A stretch of DNA of 64,000 nt from Candidatus Thorarchaeota archaeon (GTDB lineage: Archaea > Asgardarchaeota > Thorarchaeia > Thorarchaeales > Thorarchaeaceae). Under the pieces are notes generated by a model. That model was given only the letters and a program-made list of their open reading frames with translations. It searched no databases and was not told where the DNA came from. Location: NCBI GenBank assembly GCA_029855935.1, contig JAGSHN010000012.1:1-64000 (forward strand), written 5' to 3'. Positions within the stretch are counted from its first letter, which is position 1. Each line of letters starts with the position of its first letter. The position numbers were made by a program, and so were the translations under genes. This document shows positions 53,273 to 62,203 of the stretch, in pieces.

Positions 53273-55117
53273 CTACTCCACCATATCGCCAAGAGCAGAC
53301 AAGTTCTCGGGTGCGGGTGCTCCTAGCTTGAGCATCGCTATTGCCCATTCATAGGCCCTAAAGACATCGGTCTTGGTCAGGAATCCTATCATCTTTGTGC
53401 GGTCGCGAGGATCGAGGACTACCGCATGACCCTCCTTGCGTTCCATCATCCGGTGCAGTACCTCATCCATCGGAGTGTCAAGGTCGACGACAAGAAAGTC
53501 CGTGTCCATCAGGTCCTTGACTCTATATGCACATCCATTTTGGTCGCACCGTTCCTCAAGTGCCTCTGCAATCACGGTCCCGACGATTCTGCCCTCAGAG
53601 TCAACGACTGGGAACTTTGTGTGGTGCGTCAGGGTCAGCATGTGCAGGGCCTCCTCGGCGGTCATGTCTGGGGATAGTGTCGTTGGATTGGTCGTCATGA
53701 CTTGCTTGACCTTGACACTACGTAGGGCATCGATGTAGAGGCCCTTCTTCACATTGATTCCCCTGAGCCGGAGCTTCTCGGTGTATATACTCTCCTCCAT
53801 GACAGCAGAACCGACTATGTATGAACTCGACACGGCAATCATCAGCGGCAGTATGAGTGCGTAGTCTCCAGTCATCTCCATCGTCATGACGATGCATGTC
53901 ACAGGTACGTGCGCAGCTCCTGCAAACATGGCCGCCATTCCCACCAGCGCATAGGCTGTTGGGTGTGGGGCGATCTCGGGCGCCAGTGAGTTCAATACCA
54001 GCCCCAGAGCGCCACCAAGACCTGCACCAACAAAGAGGGTCGGTGCAAAGACTCCCCCCGAGCCCCCGGAGCCAATTGAGAACGCCGTTGCGAACATCTT
54101 CAGCACACCAAATGTCACAAGTGCCAGTATTGGAACTCCTCCGAGCATTGCCGCATTGATGAACCCATATCCGCTGCCCATCACTGCGGGAACGTACGGA
54201 GAGCGTCCGGTGAATACGCCGTGATAGTTGAATATGGACTCGAGGACAACGACCCAAGCAGCCAGCAGACCTAGGAGCGCACCACCAATCACAGGCTTAG
54301 CATATTCTGTTGTCTTCAAGTTCTTGAAAAACGCCTCGGTGGCGTACAGAATCTTTACCCATATCTTGCTCACAACGCCGAGGGCAAGCCCCATCAAGAA
54401 GTAGAACAGTAGCTCGGTGTAGCTGCCAAGTCCCAGTTGCGGGGCCACGAATGATCCCGCCTCCTCACCGAACAGACCATTCGCGACTGCGACACTGATG
54501 ACCGAGGCGAGAATGACGGGAATGACCGAGATGGCGGACAACTCCCCGACGAGAACCTCGATTCCGAACAATGCACCTCCTAGTGGGGCGCTAAAGGTGG
54601 CCGCAATCCCTGATGCGAGCCCACACACGACGAGTGTTCTTGTCTCCAGCTTCCCAAGTCTGAACATCTGTGCCAGTGCCGACCCGGTCCCTGAGCCTAT
54701 CTGTGCAATCGGCCCCTCCCGTCCACAGGAACCGCCTGAACCTATTGTGAATGCTGCTGAGATGGTCTTGACTATTGGGACTCTAGCACGAATATTGCCC
54801 CCCTCAAGCACATAGGCCTCCATTACCTCAGGGACGCCATGACCACTGGCCTCAGGTGCATAGCGCGTTGTGAGGAATGAGCTCACTGCAGAGCCTAGGA
54901 TTGGCACCAATATCCATCCTAGGAAGCCCACCTGCCTAGGGACATTAGAGAATACATTAGTCAATGCGTAGACGGAATACCTGAAGATGACTGCAACGAC
55001 TCCAGAGACCGCGCCCGTGATTGCCGCGAGGACGTACAGCGTCACCTGTTGCCTAATCTCGTATCTCTTCAACCACTGCTCATAGGTCTGTTTCTTCTCC
55101 GGGTTGTCCCCCGTCAA
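53273..55117 (-). CDS. ClC-type chloride channel/antiporter with CBS domains
   Basis: The ion-path signatures are intact: ASGHGVPEV, GSGGSCGREGPIAQIGSG with the gating Glu, and GSGGSGGVFAPTLFVG. About ten or more membrane helices precede two C-terminal CBS domains (TNPTTLSPDMTAEEALHML, and DTDFLVVDLDTPMDEVLHRM), which usually sense adenine nucleotides. The gating glutamate suggests a Cl-/H+ antiporter, though that cannot be proved by eye. Confidence 0.93.
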   Translation of the reverse strand: MTGDNPEKKQTYEQWLKRYEIRQQVTLYVLAAITGAVSGVVAVIFRYSVYALTNVFSNVPRQVGFLGWILVPILGSAVSSFLTTRYAPEASGHGVPEVMEAYVLEGGNIRARVPIVKTISAAFTIGSGGSCGREGPIAQIGSGTGSALAQMFRLGKLETRTLVVCGLASGIAATFSAPLGGALFGIEVLVGELSAISVIPVILASVISVAVANGLFGEEAGSFVAPQLGLGSYTELLFYFLMGLALGVVSKIWVKILYATEAFFKNLKTTEYAKPVIGGALLGLLAAWVVVLESIFNYHGVFTGRSPYVPAVMGSGYGFINAAMLGGVPILALVTFGVLKMFATAFSIGSGGSGGVFAPTLFVGAGLGGALGLVLNSLAPEIAPHPTAYALVGMAAMFAGAAHVPVTCIVMTMEMTGDYALILPLMIAVSSSYIVGSAVMEESIYTEKLRLRGINVKKGLYIDALRSVKVKQVMTTNPTTLSPDMTAEEALHMLTLTHHTKFPVVDSEGRIVGTVIAEALEERCDQNGCAYRVKDLMDTDFLVVDLDTPMDEVLHRMMERKEGHAVVLDPRDRTKMIGFLTKTDVFRAYEWAIAMLKLGAPAPENLSALGDMVE

Positions 55118-55269
55118 GGTCCTTCGCCTCCCCCCACCGGCCTCGGCTGGTTCTTAAGTCTAGCGGCAAGGGGACCACTCAGTTGGGGCCAGCAACTCTC
55201 CCTCGGCCTCTCGGGGGCCGATCGTGATTGATCGCAGGTAGTGACCTCTGGCCAGAGCCTTGAAACCTA

Positions 55270-55680
55270 CTACTTCAACGGGATGTACTGGGACGACTTA
55301 GTCGCACCGATTCCTGGCGAGCCGTGTCGCACCTCCTTGATTGTAGGCGCGAACTCGCCAAGGACATGGCCGATCATCTGGGGAATTATCCTGAACTTGA
55401 TGAAGTCCTTGCCGTTGTGAACCGCAACAGTGAGGTCGACCATCTCAGGTAGGATCACCATGTCGCGACAATGAGTCTTCACCACTACCTCCTTGCCCTT
55501 TCTCTGGGCCTTTCGTGCGGCTCTCAGTTTCATCAGAAGCTTCTTCTGCCTTGGGGGCAGTCCTCTCTTCAGGGTGCGCCGTCTGTGCGAGGGCAGCAGC
55601 TCTATCAGCTCGTCCATGCTCATCTTCACGAGTTCTTCGAGTTTGTAGCCCCTGTACATCGGCTCGGCCTTGCTCGACAT
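55270..55680 (-). CDS. rps19: Small ribosomal subunit protein S19
   Basis: The 136-residue archaeal-type S19 (eukaryotic uS19) is recognised from [46 protein letters not shown] and the C-terminal [29 protein letters not shown] in parts. It is not embedded in the usual ribosomal-protein operon here. TATA-like CTTAAATT-type sequence lies on the reverse strand near 55745-55755. Confidence 0.96.
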   Translation of the reverse strand: MSSKAEPMYRGYKLEELVKMSMDELIELLPSHRRRTLKRGLPPRQKKLLMKLRAARKAQRKGKEVVVKTHCRDMVILPEMVDLTVAVHNGKDFIKFRIIPQMIGHVLGEFAPTIKEVRHGSPGIGATKSSQYIPLK

Positions 55681-55807
55681 GTGATCACCTGAGATATCGT
55701 ACGGAGGGTATAGTCTTAACGACTGGACAGCTCCTTGGACGTTGCAATTTAAGCTTATCTTTTTGGGTCCAGTGTTGGGTCGACCTCTCGACCGCTCACT
55801 TCTCTGT

Positions 55808-56323
55808 TTACTGCCGTGTATCGAGCCGTCCCGCCTTCTGAAGGGCGTCTTTCACCCACGTCAGTGCCTCTGCGAGTCCGGGATCACGGATGAGCGCAAG
55901 ACGGGCGTACTCTATCGCCTCATCCCAGTTCCCGATCTCGTAGTTTATCTCGGCGAGGTGGAGCAGCGCAAGAGGCTGTTTCTTCTCTATCTCCAGTGCA
56001 GCCTTGAAGCTCTCAATGGCCCTGTCTAGTCGCCCCAACTTTCTCTCGATGACGCCCCGGTTGAAGAGTGGAATCGGGTCGCGGGGCGCCATGCTGTGTG
56101 CCTCATCCAACAGTGACAATGCCTCCTTTGTCGCCGGGCTGGAGACATCGGGAGTTTCCTGCTGCTCCATCAGTGCCACTGCGAGCGTGACTTTGGCGTC
56201 GACATGCGATGGGTCCCGCTTGACAATCTCTCTCAGACGTTCTATCGCCTCGCGGACGTGGCCGTCCACAAGGAGTTTTGCAGCGGCCCGATACTCCTTT
56301 TTCCCGCGTCTCAGAATAGGCAT
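55808..56323 (-). CDS. TPR protein, short
   Basis: The 171 residues hold about four TPR units ([63 protein letters not shown], in parts). No other domain is visible. It is transcribed away from the phosphohexomutase gene and toward rps19. Confidence 0.88.
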   Translation of the reverse strand: MPILRRGKKEYRAAAKLLVDGHVREAIERLREIVKRDPSHVDAKVTLAVALMEQQETPDVSSPATKEALSLLDEAHSMAPRDPIPLFNRGVIERKLGRLDRAIESFKAALEIEKKQPLALLHLAEINYEIGNWDEAIEYARLALIRDPGLAEALTWVKDALQKAGRLDTRQ

Positions 56324-56403
56324 GGCAAGTCACTCCTCCCCGACTAAACACACTCTTAAGCAGATTGGCTTGTTATCCCGGGCGATGACGGAGGAGTGAT
56401 GAA

Positions 56404-57762
56404 TTGAACCGGCTGTTTGGTACGAACGGTGTCCGTGGGACCATCAATGACTCTCTGACTGTGGAACTTGTCAGTGGACTTGCTCGCGCAACAGGTACAG
56501 TCTTGGGACCGGGGAGAATTGCCGTCGGGCGTGACAGCCGGATGGGTGGCGAGATGTACGTTTCAGCAGTTGTTTCGGGCCTTCTCTCAACTGGATGCGA
56601 TGTCATAGACCTCGGCCTGGTGCCGACACCGTGCCTGCAGTTCATGGTACCGCGGCTTGGATGCAGTGGTGGTGTCATGGTCACGGCCTCACACAATCCT
56701 CCGGAGTTCAATGGTGTCAAGGTGCTTGGCAGCGATGGCATCGAGGTGCCACGTAGTGCGGAGGAGCAAATTGAGAAGGTGTACCGTGAAGGCGGGCACA
56801 GGATAGTCTCGTGGGATCGCATTGGTCGGTACTGGCGTCATCCAACCTCCGTCCGGGAGTACATCGACGTGATAAAGCGCCATGTCGATGTGGAGTCCGT
56901 CGCACGGGCACAGCTGACAGTTGTGGTGGATGGTGCCAACAGTGTAGGCTCGCTGGTCACACCACTGCTTCTCAGGGAGCTTGGATGTAGGGTCATATCG
57001 ATGAACTGTCAGCTGGATGGCAAGTTTCCAGGTCGATTGCCCGAGCCCCTGCCTGAGAACCTTACTGACCTGAGCAGGGCCGTACGTTCTGTTGGCGCCG
57101 ACCTCGGTATCGCACACGATGGCGATGCGGACCGTGCAACCTTTGTAGACTCAAAGGGCAGGGTTCTGTGGGGCGATCAGTCCTTTGCCATAATCGCATC
57201 ACGGGTTCTGCACCGCAGGCCGAAATCAATCTTGGTGACTCCTGTGAGCAGCGGGCGACTGATTGAGGATGTTGCAAGGGCTGCGGGCGCTGTGATTGAG
57301 TGGACCCGTGTGGGGAGTGTTGATGTTTCTCACAGGATTGTGGAGGTCGATGCTACCCTCGGTGGGGAGGAGAACGGTGGTGTCTTCTATCCACCGCATC
57401 AGCCCGTACGCGACGGTGCCATGACGGCCGCTCTGATGCTGGAGATAATGGCCAAGGAGGAGAGACCCCTTGAGAGCCTTGTTTCCGAGCTGCCACAGTA
57501 CTACAGCACGAAGGCCAAGGTCCCTGTCCCTGCCGACAAGAAGACAGCAGTGCTAGAGGTGCTCCTTCAGCTCACAGCAGATGAGGAGAGAGTCACACTG
57601 GACGGTGTGAAGGTATTCTATGACGAGGGCTGGGTCCTGATGCGGCCGTCGGGGACAGAACCACTCTGGCGCTGTTTTGCTGAGGCTCGAACTCAGAACG
57701 AGGCAGACATGCTCTGTCAGCGTGGCATCGATCTTATCAGAAAGGCAGTGGACAGGCTCTGA
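56404..57762 (+). CDS. Phosphoglucomutase/phosphomannomutase-type phosphohexomutase
   Basis: The 452-residue enzyme has the active-serine loop TASHNPPEFNG, the metal loop DGDADRA and the phosphate-binding RPSGTEPLWR. It converts glucosamine, glucose or mannose 1- and 6-phosphates; the LFGTNGVRGTIND opening is reminiscent of GlmM-type enzymes. The start is TTG, after GGAGGAG. It feeds nucleotide-sugar supply, possibly for surface glycosylation, an inference. Confidence 0.9.
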   Translation: MNRLFGTNGVRGTINDSLTVELVSGLARATGTVLGPGRIAVGRDSRMGGEMYVSAVVSGLLSTGCDVIDLGLVPTPCLQFMVPRLGCSGGVMVTASHNPPEFNGVKVLGSDGIEVPRSAEEQIEKVYREGGHRIVSWDRIGRYWRHPTSVREYIDVIKRHVDVESVARAQLTVVVDGANSVGSLVTPLLLRELGCRVISMNCQLDGKFPGRLPEPLPENLTDLSRAVRSVGADLGIAHDGDADRATFVDSKGRVLWGDQSFAIIASRVLHRRPKSILVTPVSSGRLIEDVARAAGAVIEWTRVGSVDVSHRIVEVDATLGGEENGGVFYPPHQPVRDGAMTAALMLEIMAKEERPLESLVSELPQYYSTKAKVPVPADKKTAVLEVLLQLTADEERVTLDGVKVFYDEGWVLMRPSGTEPLWRCFAEARTQNEADMLCQRGIDLIRKAVDRL

Positions 57763-57814
57763 GAGTCACCGACACTGCGGGCAGAAAGAGCAAGTCAGCG
57801 GGACTAGAAGTATA

Positions 57815-57845
57815 TGATGTGAAGGGGCTGTATGCCCCCACATCA
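57815..57845. terminator. 12-bp stem-loop between convergent genes
   Basis: TGATGTG-AA-GGGGC pairs with GCCCC-CACATCA around TGTAT (an AA bulge on one side). It lies 52 bases past the phosphohexomutase stop and 42 bases before the stop of the convergent membrane-protein gene. No uridine run is present, so a shared 3' end structure or a processing site is as likely as a terminator. Confidence 0.45.
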
Positions 57846-57886
57846 ATGTCAGGTATCTGTGTATAAGCATCACAGATGAAGAAGGC

Positions 57887-58234
57887 CTACTCCTTCTTCT
57901 CCTCTTCTTCCTTCTTGTCCTCCTCTACTGCCTCTTCGTCAAAGTCGAAGTCCTCGAGAGGCTCAGGAGCGGGCGTTGTGAGCATAGTGTATCCAATCCA
58001 GATACCGATTACGCAGATCAGCAGAACCGCAAGGAGGATTGGCAGGATGATGAGAAACATCGGGTCAGGACCGAGGATTGACCGAAGCAGGGGATCTTGA
58101 ATTCCCTGCACCCACTGCTGGAAGGGTGCATTCCACCACGGACCCTGAAGGAGAACGAGTCCCCATGTGTAATATATCGCCGCGAGTGCCGCGATGATGA
58201 TTAGGAGTGCGCCAATGATCTTCTCTTTGCCCAT
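57887..58234 (-). CDS. Small two-span membrane protein with acidic tail
   Basis: The 115 residues begin with a hydrophobic helix (IIGALLIIIAALAAIYY) and have a second near the middle (MFLIILPILLAVLLICVIGIWIG). The C-terminus is strikingly acidic (EDFDFDEEAVEEDKKEEEEKKE, in part). Family not recognised. A TATA element (reverse strand, near 58290) precedes it. Confidence 0.7.
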   Translation of the reverse strand: MGKEKIIGALLIIIAALAAIYYTWGLVLLQGPWWNAPFQQWVQGIQDPLLRSILGPDPMFLIILPILLAVLLICVIGIWIGYTMLTTPAPEPLEDFDFDEEAVEEDKKEEEEKKE

Positions 58235-58367
58235 GAAAATCCACTACCTTCTGTCTTTTGGATTCTGGATGGATTACCGCTTATGCCCCAATAAAAGGAT
58301 TGTGCAGAGCCCGCAGCCCTACTCCTAGAGACGTGGGTGTCTGGCCTCCTGCCATCCTTGCGCATGG

Positions 58368-58375
58368 CTTATAAT
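58368..58375 (+). promoter_or_regulatory. TATA box for etfBA
   Basis: CTTATAAT occurs 59 bases before the etfB ATG. Initiation near 58398 would leave a leader containing GAGGAG ahead of the start codon. Confidence 0.55.
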
Positions 58376-58433
58376 ACCGACTTGTCTTCAGCACCTCAAT
58401 GTTCCAAAGCGGCTATCCGAGGAGTGCATCCCA

Positions 58434-59222
58434 ATGAAGATCATCGTGCCCATTAAGCAGGTCCCTGAGGTCGCCGAGGTGAAGATAAACCCCGAAACCG
58501 GGACCCTCATCAGAGATGGAGTACCAAGTATTCTGAATCCATTCGATGAGTACGCAGTTGAGGCTGCAATACAGCTGAAGGAGAAATTTGGCGGAGAGGT
58601 CACTGTCATAACGATGGGTCCGCCGCAGGCAAAGGATGCCCTCTTGAAGGCGCTCGCGATGGGCGCCGACCGGGCTGTTCATCTGACTGACAGGGCCTTT
58701 GCCGGGGCAGACACCTGGGCCACGGCGTACACGCTTGCCGTGCAGATCAAGAAGATGGAGTTTGATATGGTCATCTGCGGCAAGCAGGCAATTGATGGTG
58801 ACACCGCCCAGGTCGGCCCAGAGCTGGCCGAGCTGTTGGGTGTGCCCCAGATATGCTACGTCCGTCATCTTGAGGTCAGTGAGGATCAGAAGTTCGTGAT
58901 TGCGCATCGCGAGACGGACGATGGCTATGAGGTGATCAAGGCCAAGCTCCCGGTCCTGTTGACTGCCACCAAGGGACTGAATGAGCCCAGATTGCCCAAT
59001 ATTATGGGTATAATGAAGGCCAAGAAGAAGCCGATGGATGTCATTGATGCGGCCACACTGGGCGTCCCCGAGGATGAGATTGGACTGAAGGGATCCCCGA
59101 CCACCGTGAGAAAGGTGTACCCGCCACCCAGACGTTCTGGTGGCATAAAGATAGAGGATATGGATCCGAAGGAGGCGGCCAAGAAACTGGTCGAGTTCCT
59201 TGCCAGCAAGGGGGCGATATGA
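58434..59222 (+). CDS. etfB: Electron transfer flavoprotein, beta subunit
   Basis: The 262-residue FixA/EtfB-type protein has MKIIVPIKQVPE, ALAMGADRAVHL, ICGKQAIDGDTAQVGP and the C-terminal NEPRLPNIMGIMKAKKKP, a segment characteristic of EtfB. It binds AMP or FAD and pairs with EtfA at 59226, three bases away. The pair transfers electrons between acyl-CoA dehydrogenases, NADH or ferredoxin and the quinone pool; a bifurcating role is possible. Confidence 0.95.
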   Translation: MKIIVPIKQVPEVAEVKINPETGTLIRDGVPSILNPFDEYAVEAAIQLKEKFGGEVTVITMGPPQAKDALLKALAMGADRAVHLTDRAFAGADTWATAYTLAVQIKKMEFDMVICGKQAIDGDTAQVGPELAELLGVPQICYVRHLEVSEDQKFVIAHRETDDGYEVIKAKLPVLLTATKGLNEPRLPNIMGIMKAKKKPMDVIDAATLGVPEDEIGLKGSPTTVRKVYPPPRRSGGIKIEDMDPKEAAKKLVEFLASKGAI

Positions 59223-59225
59223 GAG

Positions 59226-60425
59226 ATGGGACTGCTGTACGATAGAGAGACCTGTACTGGATGCATGCTATGCATCAAGGTGTGTAACTTTGGTGCTATC
59301 GAGAAGGACGGTGACAAGGTCAAGTTTGACATCGACAAGTGTGTTCTCTGCGGCTCGTGCGAGGAGGTCTGCCCTGTCGACGCCATCAAGATTGAGAGAA
59401 GGACTGTTGACGAGGAGGCTCTCGCTGAGTACAAGGATGTCTGGGTCTTCTGCGAGACTCACGAGGGTAGACTGAGGAACGTCGCCCTTGAGCTGGTCAC
59501 GAAGGCCCGTGAGCTCGCGGACAAGCTCGGCGAGAGGGTCGTTGCAGTGCTCATTGGTCACGAGATCGAGGGACTTGCCGAGTGTCTCATCCATCAGGGT
59601 GCCGACAAGGTCCTCGTCGTGGACGACAAGATCTATGCAGACTACTCAACCGATGCATACACCATTGCGATGGCATCGCTCATCGCTCCGCGCAAGCCAG
59701 CGATTGTGCTCTTTGGTGCGACCAACAACGGTCGTGAGCTGGCTCCACGCGTCGCTGCACGGCTAAAGCTCGGGCTGACGGCCGACTGCACGGGTCTGGA
59801 GATTGATGAGAACCGTCAGCTGGTTCAGATACGACCAGCGTTCGGCGGCAACATCATGGCCGAGATTCTCTGTCCCTACACCCGTCCTCAGATGGCGACG
59901 GTGCGTCCCAACGTGTTCAAGCCATCAGAGCCTGACACGTCCCGGACTGGTGAGATCGAGAAGGTGGAGATAAAGGTCAACCCGCTGCAGGTGAGGACCC
60001 GCATCCTCGACCGTGTGGTAGAGGTCACCGAGGGCATGAAGTCCGTCGAGGAGGCGGACATCATCGTCAGCTGCGGCCGCGGCATCAAGGACCCGTCGAA
60101 TCTCAATCTTCCACAGGCTCTTGCAGACCTACTCGATGCGGCTGTCGGTGGTTCCCGCCCCATCGTTGATGCGGGCTGGCTGCCCCCCACCCAGCAGGTT
60201 GGCCAGTCCGGCAGGACGGTCTCCCCGAAGCTGTACTTTGCCCTTGGCATCTCCGGTGCCATACAGCACATCGCGGGAATGTCGTCCTCGGACATCATAG
60301 TGGCCATCAACAAGGACCCTGAGGCCCCAATCTTCGAGATAGCCGACTTTGGGATTGTCGGCGACCTCTTCGAGGTAGTGCCAGCCATAATCGAGGAGAT
60401 CAAACAGCTCAAGGAGAAGCGTTGA
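59226..60425 (+). CDS. etfA: Electron transfer flavoprotein, alpha subunit with N-terminal 2[4Fe-4S] ferredoxin
   Basis: Residues 1-65 form a two-cluster ferredoxin: CTGCMLCIKVC and CVLCGSCEEVC with full cysteine sets. The rest is EtfA: AECLIHQGADKVLVV, FGATNNGRELAPRVAA, and the FAD-binding tail GRTVSPKLYFALGISGAIQHIAGM (in parts). The fusion suggests direct exchange with ferredoxin, as in several anaerobic ETFs. No EtfC/X or acyl-CoA dehydrogenase is adjacent. Confidence 0.95.
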   Translation: MGLLYDRETCTGCMLCIKVCNFGAIEKDGDKVKFDIDKCVLCGSCEEVCPVDAIKIERRTVDEEALAEYKDVWVFCETHEGRLRNVALELVTKARELADKLGERVVAVLIGHEIEGLAECLIHQGADKVLVVDDKIYADYSTDAYTIAMASLIAPRKPAIVLFGATNNGRELAPRVAARLKLGLTADCTGLEIDENRQLVQIRPAFGGNIMAEILCPYTRPQMATVRPNVFKPSEPDTSRTGEIEKVEIKVNPLQVRTRILDRVVEVTEGMKSVEEADIIVSCGRGIKDPSNLNLPQALADLLDAAVGGSRPIVDAGWLPPTQQVGQSGRTVSPKLYFALGISGAIQHIAGMSSSDIIVAINKDPEAPIFEIADFGIVGDLFEVVPAIIEEIKQLKEKR

Positions 60426-60546
60426 GCGTGGGCTGCCGCACAGGCAGTCCTTCCTCTCCCTCTTTCCTTCTTCCCTACGGCGCATTCGGTATCACTGATA
60501 CTGGACCACGTACCAAGCGTCCGCGCTACTGTACTCTGACCGAAGA

Positions 60547-60573
60547 TTTATAAGAACTGTAGTATTGTACAGT
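60547..60573 (+). promoter_or_regulatory. TATA box and inverted repeat upstream of the proline-rich regulator
   Basis: TTTATAAG (60547-60554) is followed at once by ACTGTA-GTATTG-TACAGT (60556-60573), a 6-bp inverted repeat between the TATA box and the start site expected near 60577. Related ACTGATA and TACTGTAC motifs occur nearby at 60494, 60528 and 60574. A repressor binding here would block initiation, so autoregulation is a natural reading. Confidence 0.5.
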
Positions 60574-60601
60574 ACTGATAGTTTCAGTGGGACTGATTGA
60601 C

Positions 60602-61447
60602 ATGTCCGAGCCTGATGAGATACGAAGAGAGCTTGAAGAGATCAGACGACTGCGTGAAGAGCTACGGCAAGAACTCGATGCTGTCCGACGTGAGCGAGAG
60701 GCCCTGAAGACACTACGGGAGGAGACAATCGAGCGGGCAGGAGGGCCCCCAGAGGAGCCACCTGCTCCACCAGGTCCTCATAGACGTGACCGCCCTGGGC
60801 CGCCTCCTCCACATCGGCCACCACGTGTTCGAGGACCTCGTCCACCTCACCCGCCTCATCCACCTCATCGCAGGGTGATTGACCTCGATGCACTTGCTGA
60901 GAGTCTTGAGGACATGATGGCGGGCCTCGGTGAACAGATTCGGTCAGCTGTGGAGAGCGTGGCGACGAGTTTCGAGCGTCCTGTCGTGCTCCACCATCCC
61001 CCAAGAAGGGCCGTCAGACGCAGCACCCGGCGAAAGATTGTGGAGTCCATTCCGCCGGAGCGCATCTCACGAGTGATAGGTCCGCTGGGCAATGTCGAAC
61101 GGCTGAGGATCCTCAACTTTCTGATGGACGGAGGCAAGACCTTCAATGAGATTGAGACCTACACGGGCAAGACAGGTTCCTCTCTGACGCATCACCTCAA
61201 TCCGCTGCTGGACGCGGGATACATCGTCAAGGGCCAAGTTCGCGGTACGTACTACATCACGGTCACGGGCAGACTGGCCTACCGTCTTGCGCAGTGGCTC
61301 ACAAGTCAAGTCGAACGCGAACAGGGCTCGTCAGTGACGCGGAAGGCCTCTGACATCGAGGTGGAGTTCGAGGACGAGGATGAATATCCCGAGAACGAAG
61401 ACGCCCCATCTGAGGATGATGGGAACACAGACCCGGAGGCGACATAG
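60602..61447 (+). CDS. Winged-helix regulator with coiled coil and polyproline linker
   Basis: Domain order: an N-terminal helix of charged heptads (RRELEEIRRLREELRQELD), a Pro/His/Arg-rich linker (about residues 45-90; PPPPHRPP, PPHPPHPPHRR), a helical spacer, then an ArsR-like winged helix (GNVERLRILNFLMDGGKTFNEIE, LTHHLNPLLDAGYIVKGQ) and an acidic tail. The ATG at 60602 gives 281 residues. The gene follows etfA on the same strand behind its own TATA box and is abutted by the unknown gene at 61448. Confidence 0.8.
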   Translation: MSEPDEIRRELEEIRRLREELRQELDAVRREREALKTLREETIERAGGPPEEPPAPPGPHRRDRPGPPPPHRPPRVRGPRPPHPPHPPHRRVIDLDALAESLEDMMAGLGEQIRSAVESVATSFERPVVLHHPPRRAVRRSTRRKIVESIPPERISRVIGPLGNVERLRILNFLMDGGKTFNEIETYTGKTGSSLTHHLNPLLDAGYIVKGQVRGTYYITVTGRLAYRLAQWLTSQVEREQGSSVTRKASDIEVEFEDEDEYPENEDAPSEDDGNTDPEAT

Positions 61448-62149
61448 ATGGAGTATTCTGTTGGTCCTGAGCTGAGTGTGACCACACAGGTGTGCAGTGT
61501 CCTCGACTCTGACATCTGTAGAGTGGAGCTGGCATCAGGTAGTCTCTGGACACCAGTTCGGCAGGATGAACGTACAGTAGGCCTGGCTGCGTTCGGCCGG
61601 GGGCACCTCGTTCTCGATGCCATACTTGAGACGGATGAGGGTGCGGTGGGTGAGTCTGTGACCGTGTATTTGGAGGGTGCCCACGTGATCCTTGGTGGTG
61701 TCTTACCGCAGTCAGAGTCCCGTCCGGCGACTGATGACGACGTGAGCGACGCTGGGTTTAGCGAGCTGTCCGAGCTCCACAGGACAGCGACGGACCTCTT
61801 GGACGAGCCCGCGTTTCAGCAACTCGAATATACCTCCTCCCGACATAGACTGGTCTTCGGAACAGAGTCTGCGGGTCGGAGAGTGATCTTTGTCACGGAT
61901 GATGTACGTGCAGTCCTTCTCTGGGGGGACGACCTAGTGGCTCTGACCCGTGAGATGCTCCTCCGTATCGGGAACGGGCGACTCAGCGTGGCGTGGTCAG
62001 ATGGCAGAGAGATTGTCCTTGGTCATGGGCGGTCGCGACACAGTATCCTGCGCCATCTGTGCAGGGTAGGGCCCACGATGATGTTTGCCACGGGAATATT
62101 TCCTCAGAGGCGTCTGCCGTGGTGGGACTGTTCAGACGACATAGACTGA
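61448..62149 (+). CDS. Unrecognised protein partnered with the winged-helix regulator
   Basis: The 233 residues start directly after the regulator stop. Two halves separated by an acidic linker (ATDDDVSDAGFSELSEL) are beta-rich: FGRGHLVLDAILET and ESVTVYLEGAHVILGGVLP in the first, FGTESAGRRVIFVTDDVRAVLLWGDDLVAL in the second. No membrane segment or catalytic motif is visible. It is presumably cotranscribed with the regulator and might modify its activity; this is inference from position. Confidence 0.65.
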   Translation: MEYSVGPELSVTTQVCSVLDSDICRVELASGSLWTPVRQDERTVGLAAFGRGHLVLDAILETDEGAVGESVTVYLEGAHVILGGVLPQSESRPATDDDVSDAGFSELSELHRTATDLLDEPAFQQLEYTSSRHRLVFGTESAGRRVIFVTDDVRAVLLWGDDLVALTREMLLRIGNGRLSVAWSDGREIVLGHGRSRHSILRHLCRVGPTMMFATGIFPQRRLPWWDCSDDID

Positions 62150-62203
62150 ATGTACAACGAGAATCTCCCCCGCATCATCACTGCACCCGGTATACTTTGG
62201 GGT

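Noticed and set aside
55778-55793. Six-base-pair hairpin GGTCGA/TCGACC as a terminator of the short TPR gene
   Set aside because: On the relevant strand no uridine run follows, and the hairpin is too weak to support a call.
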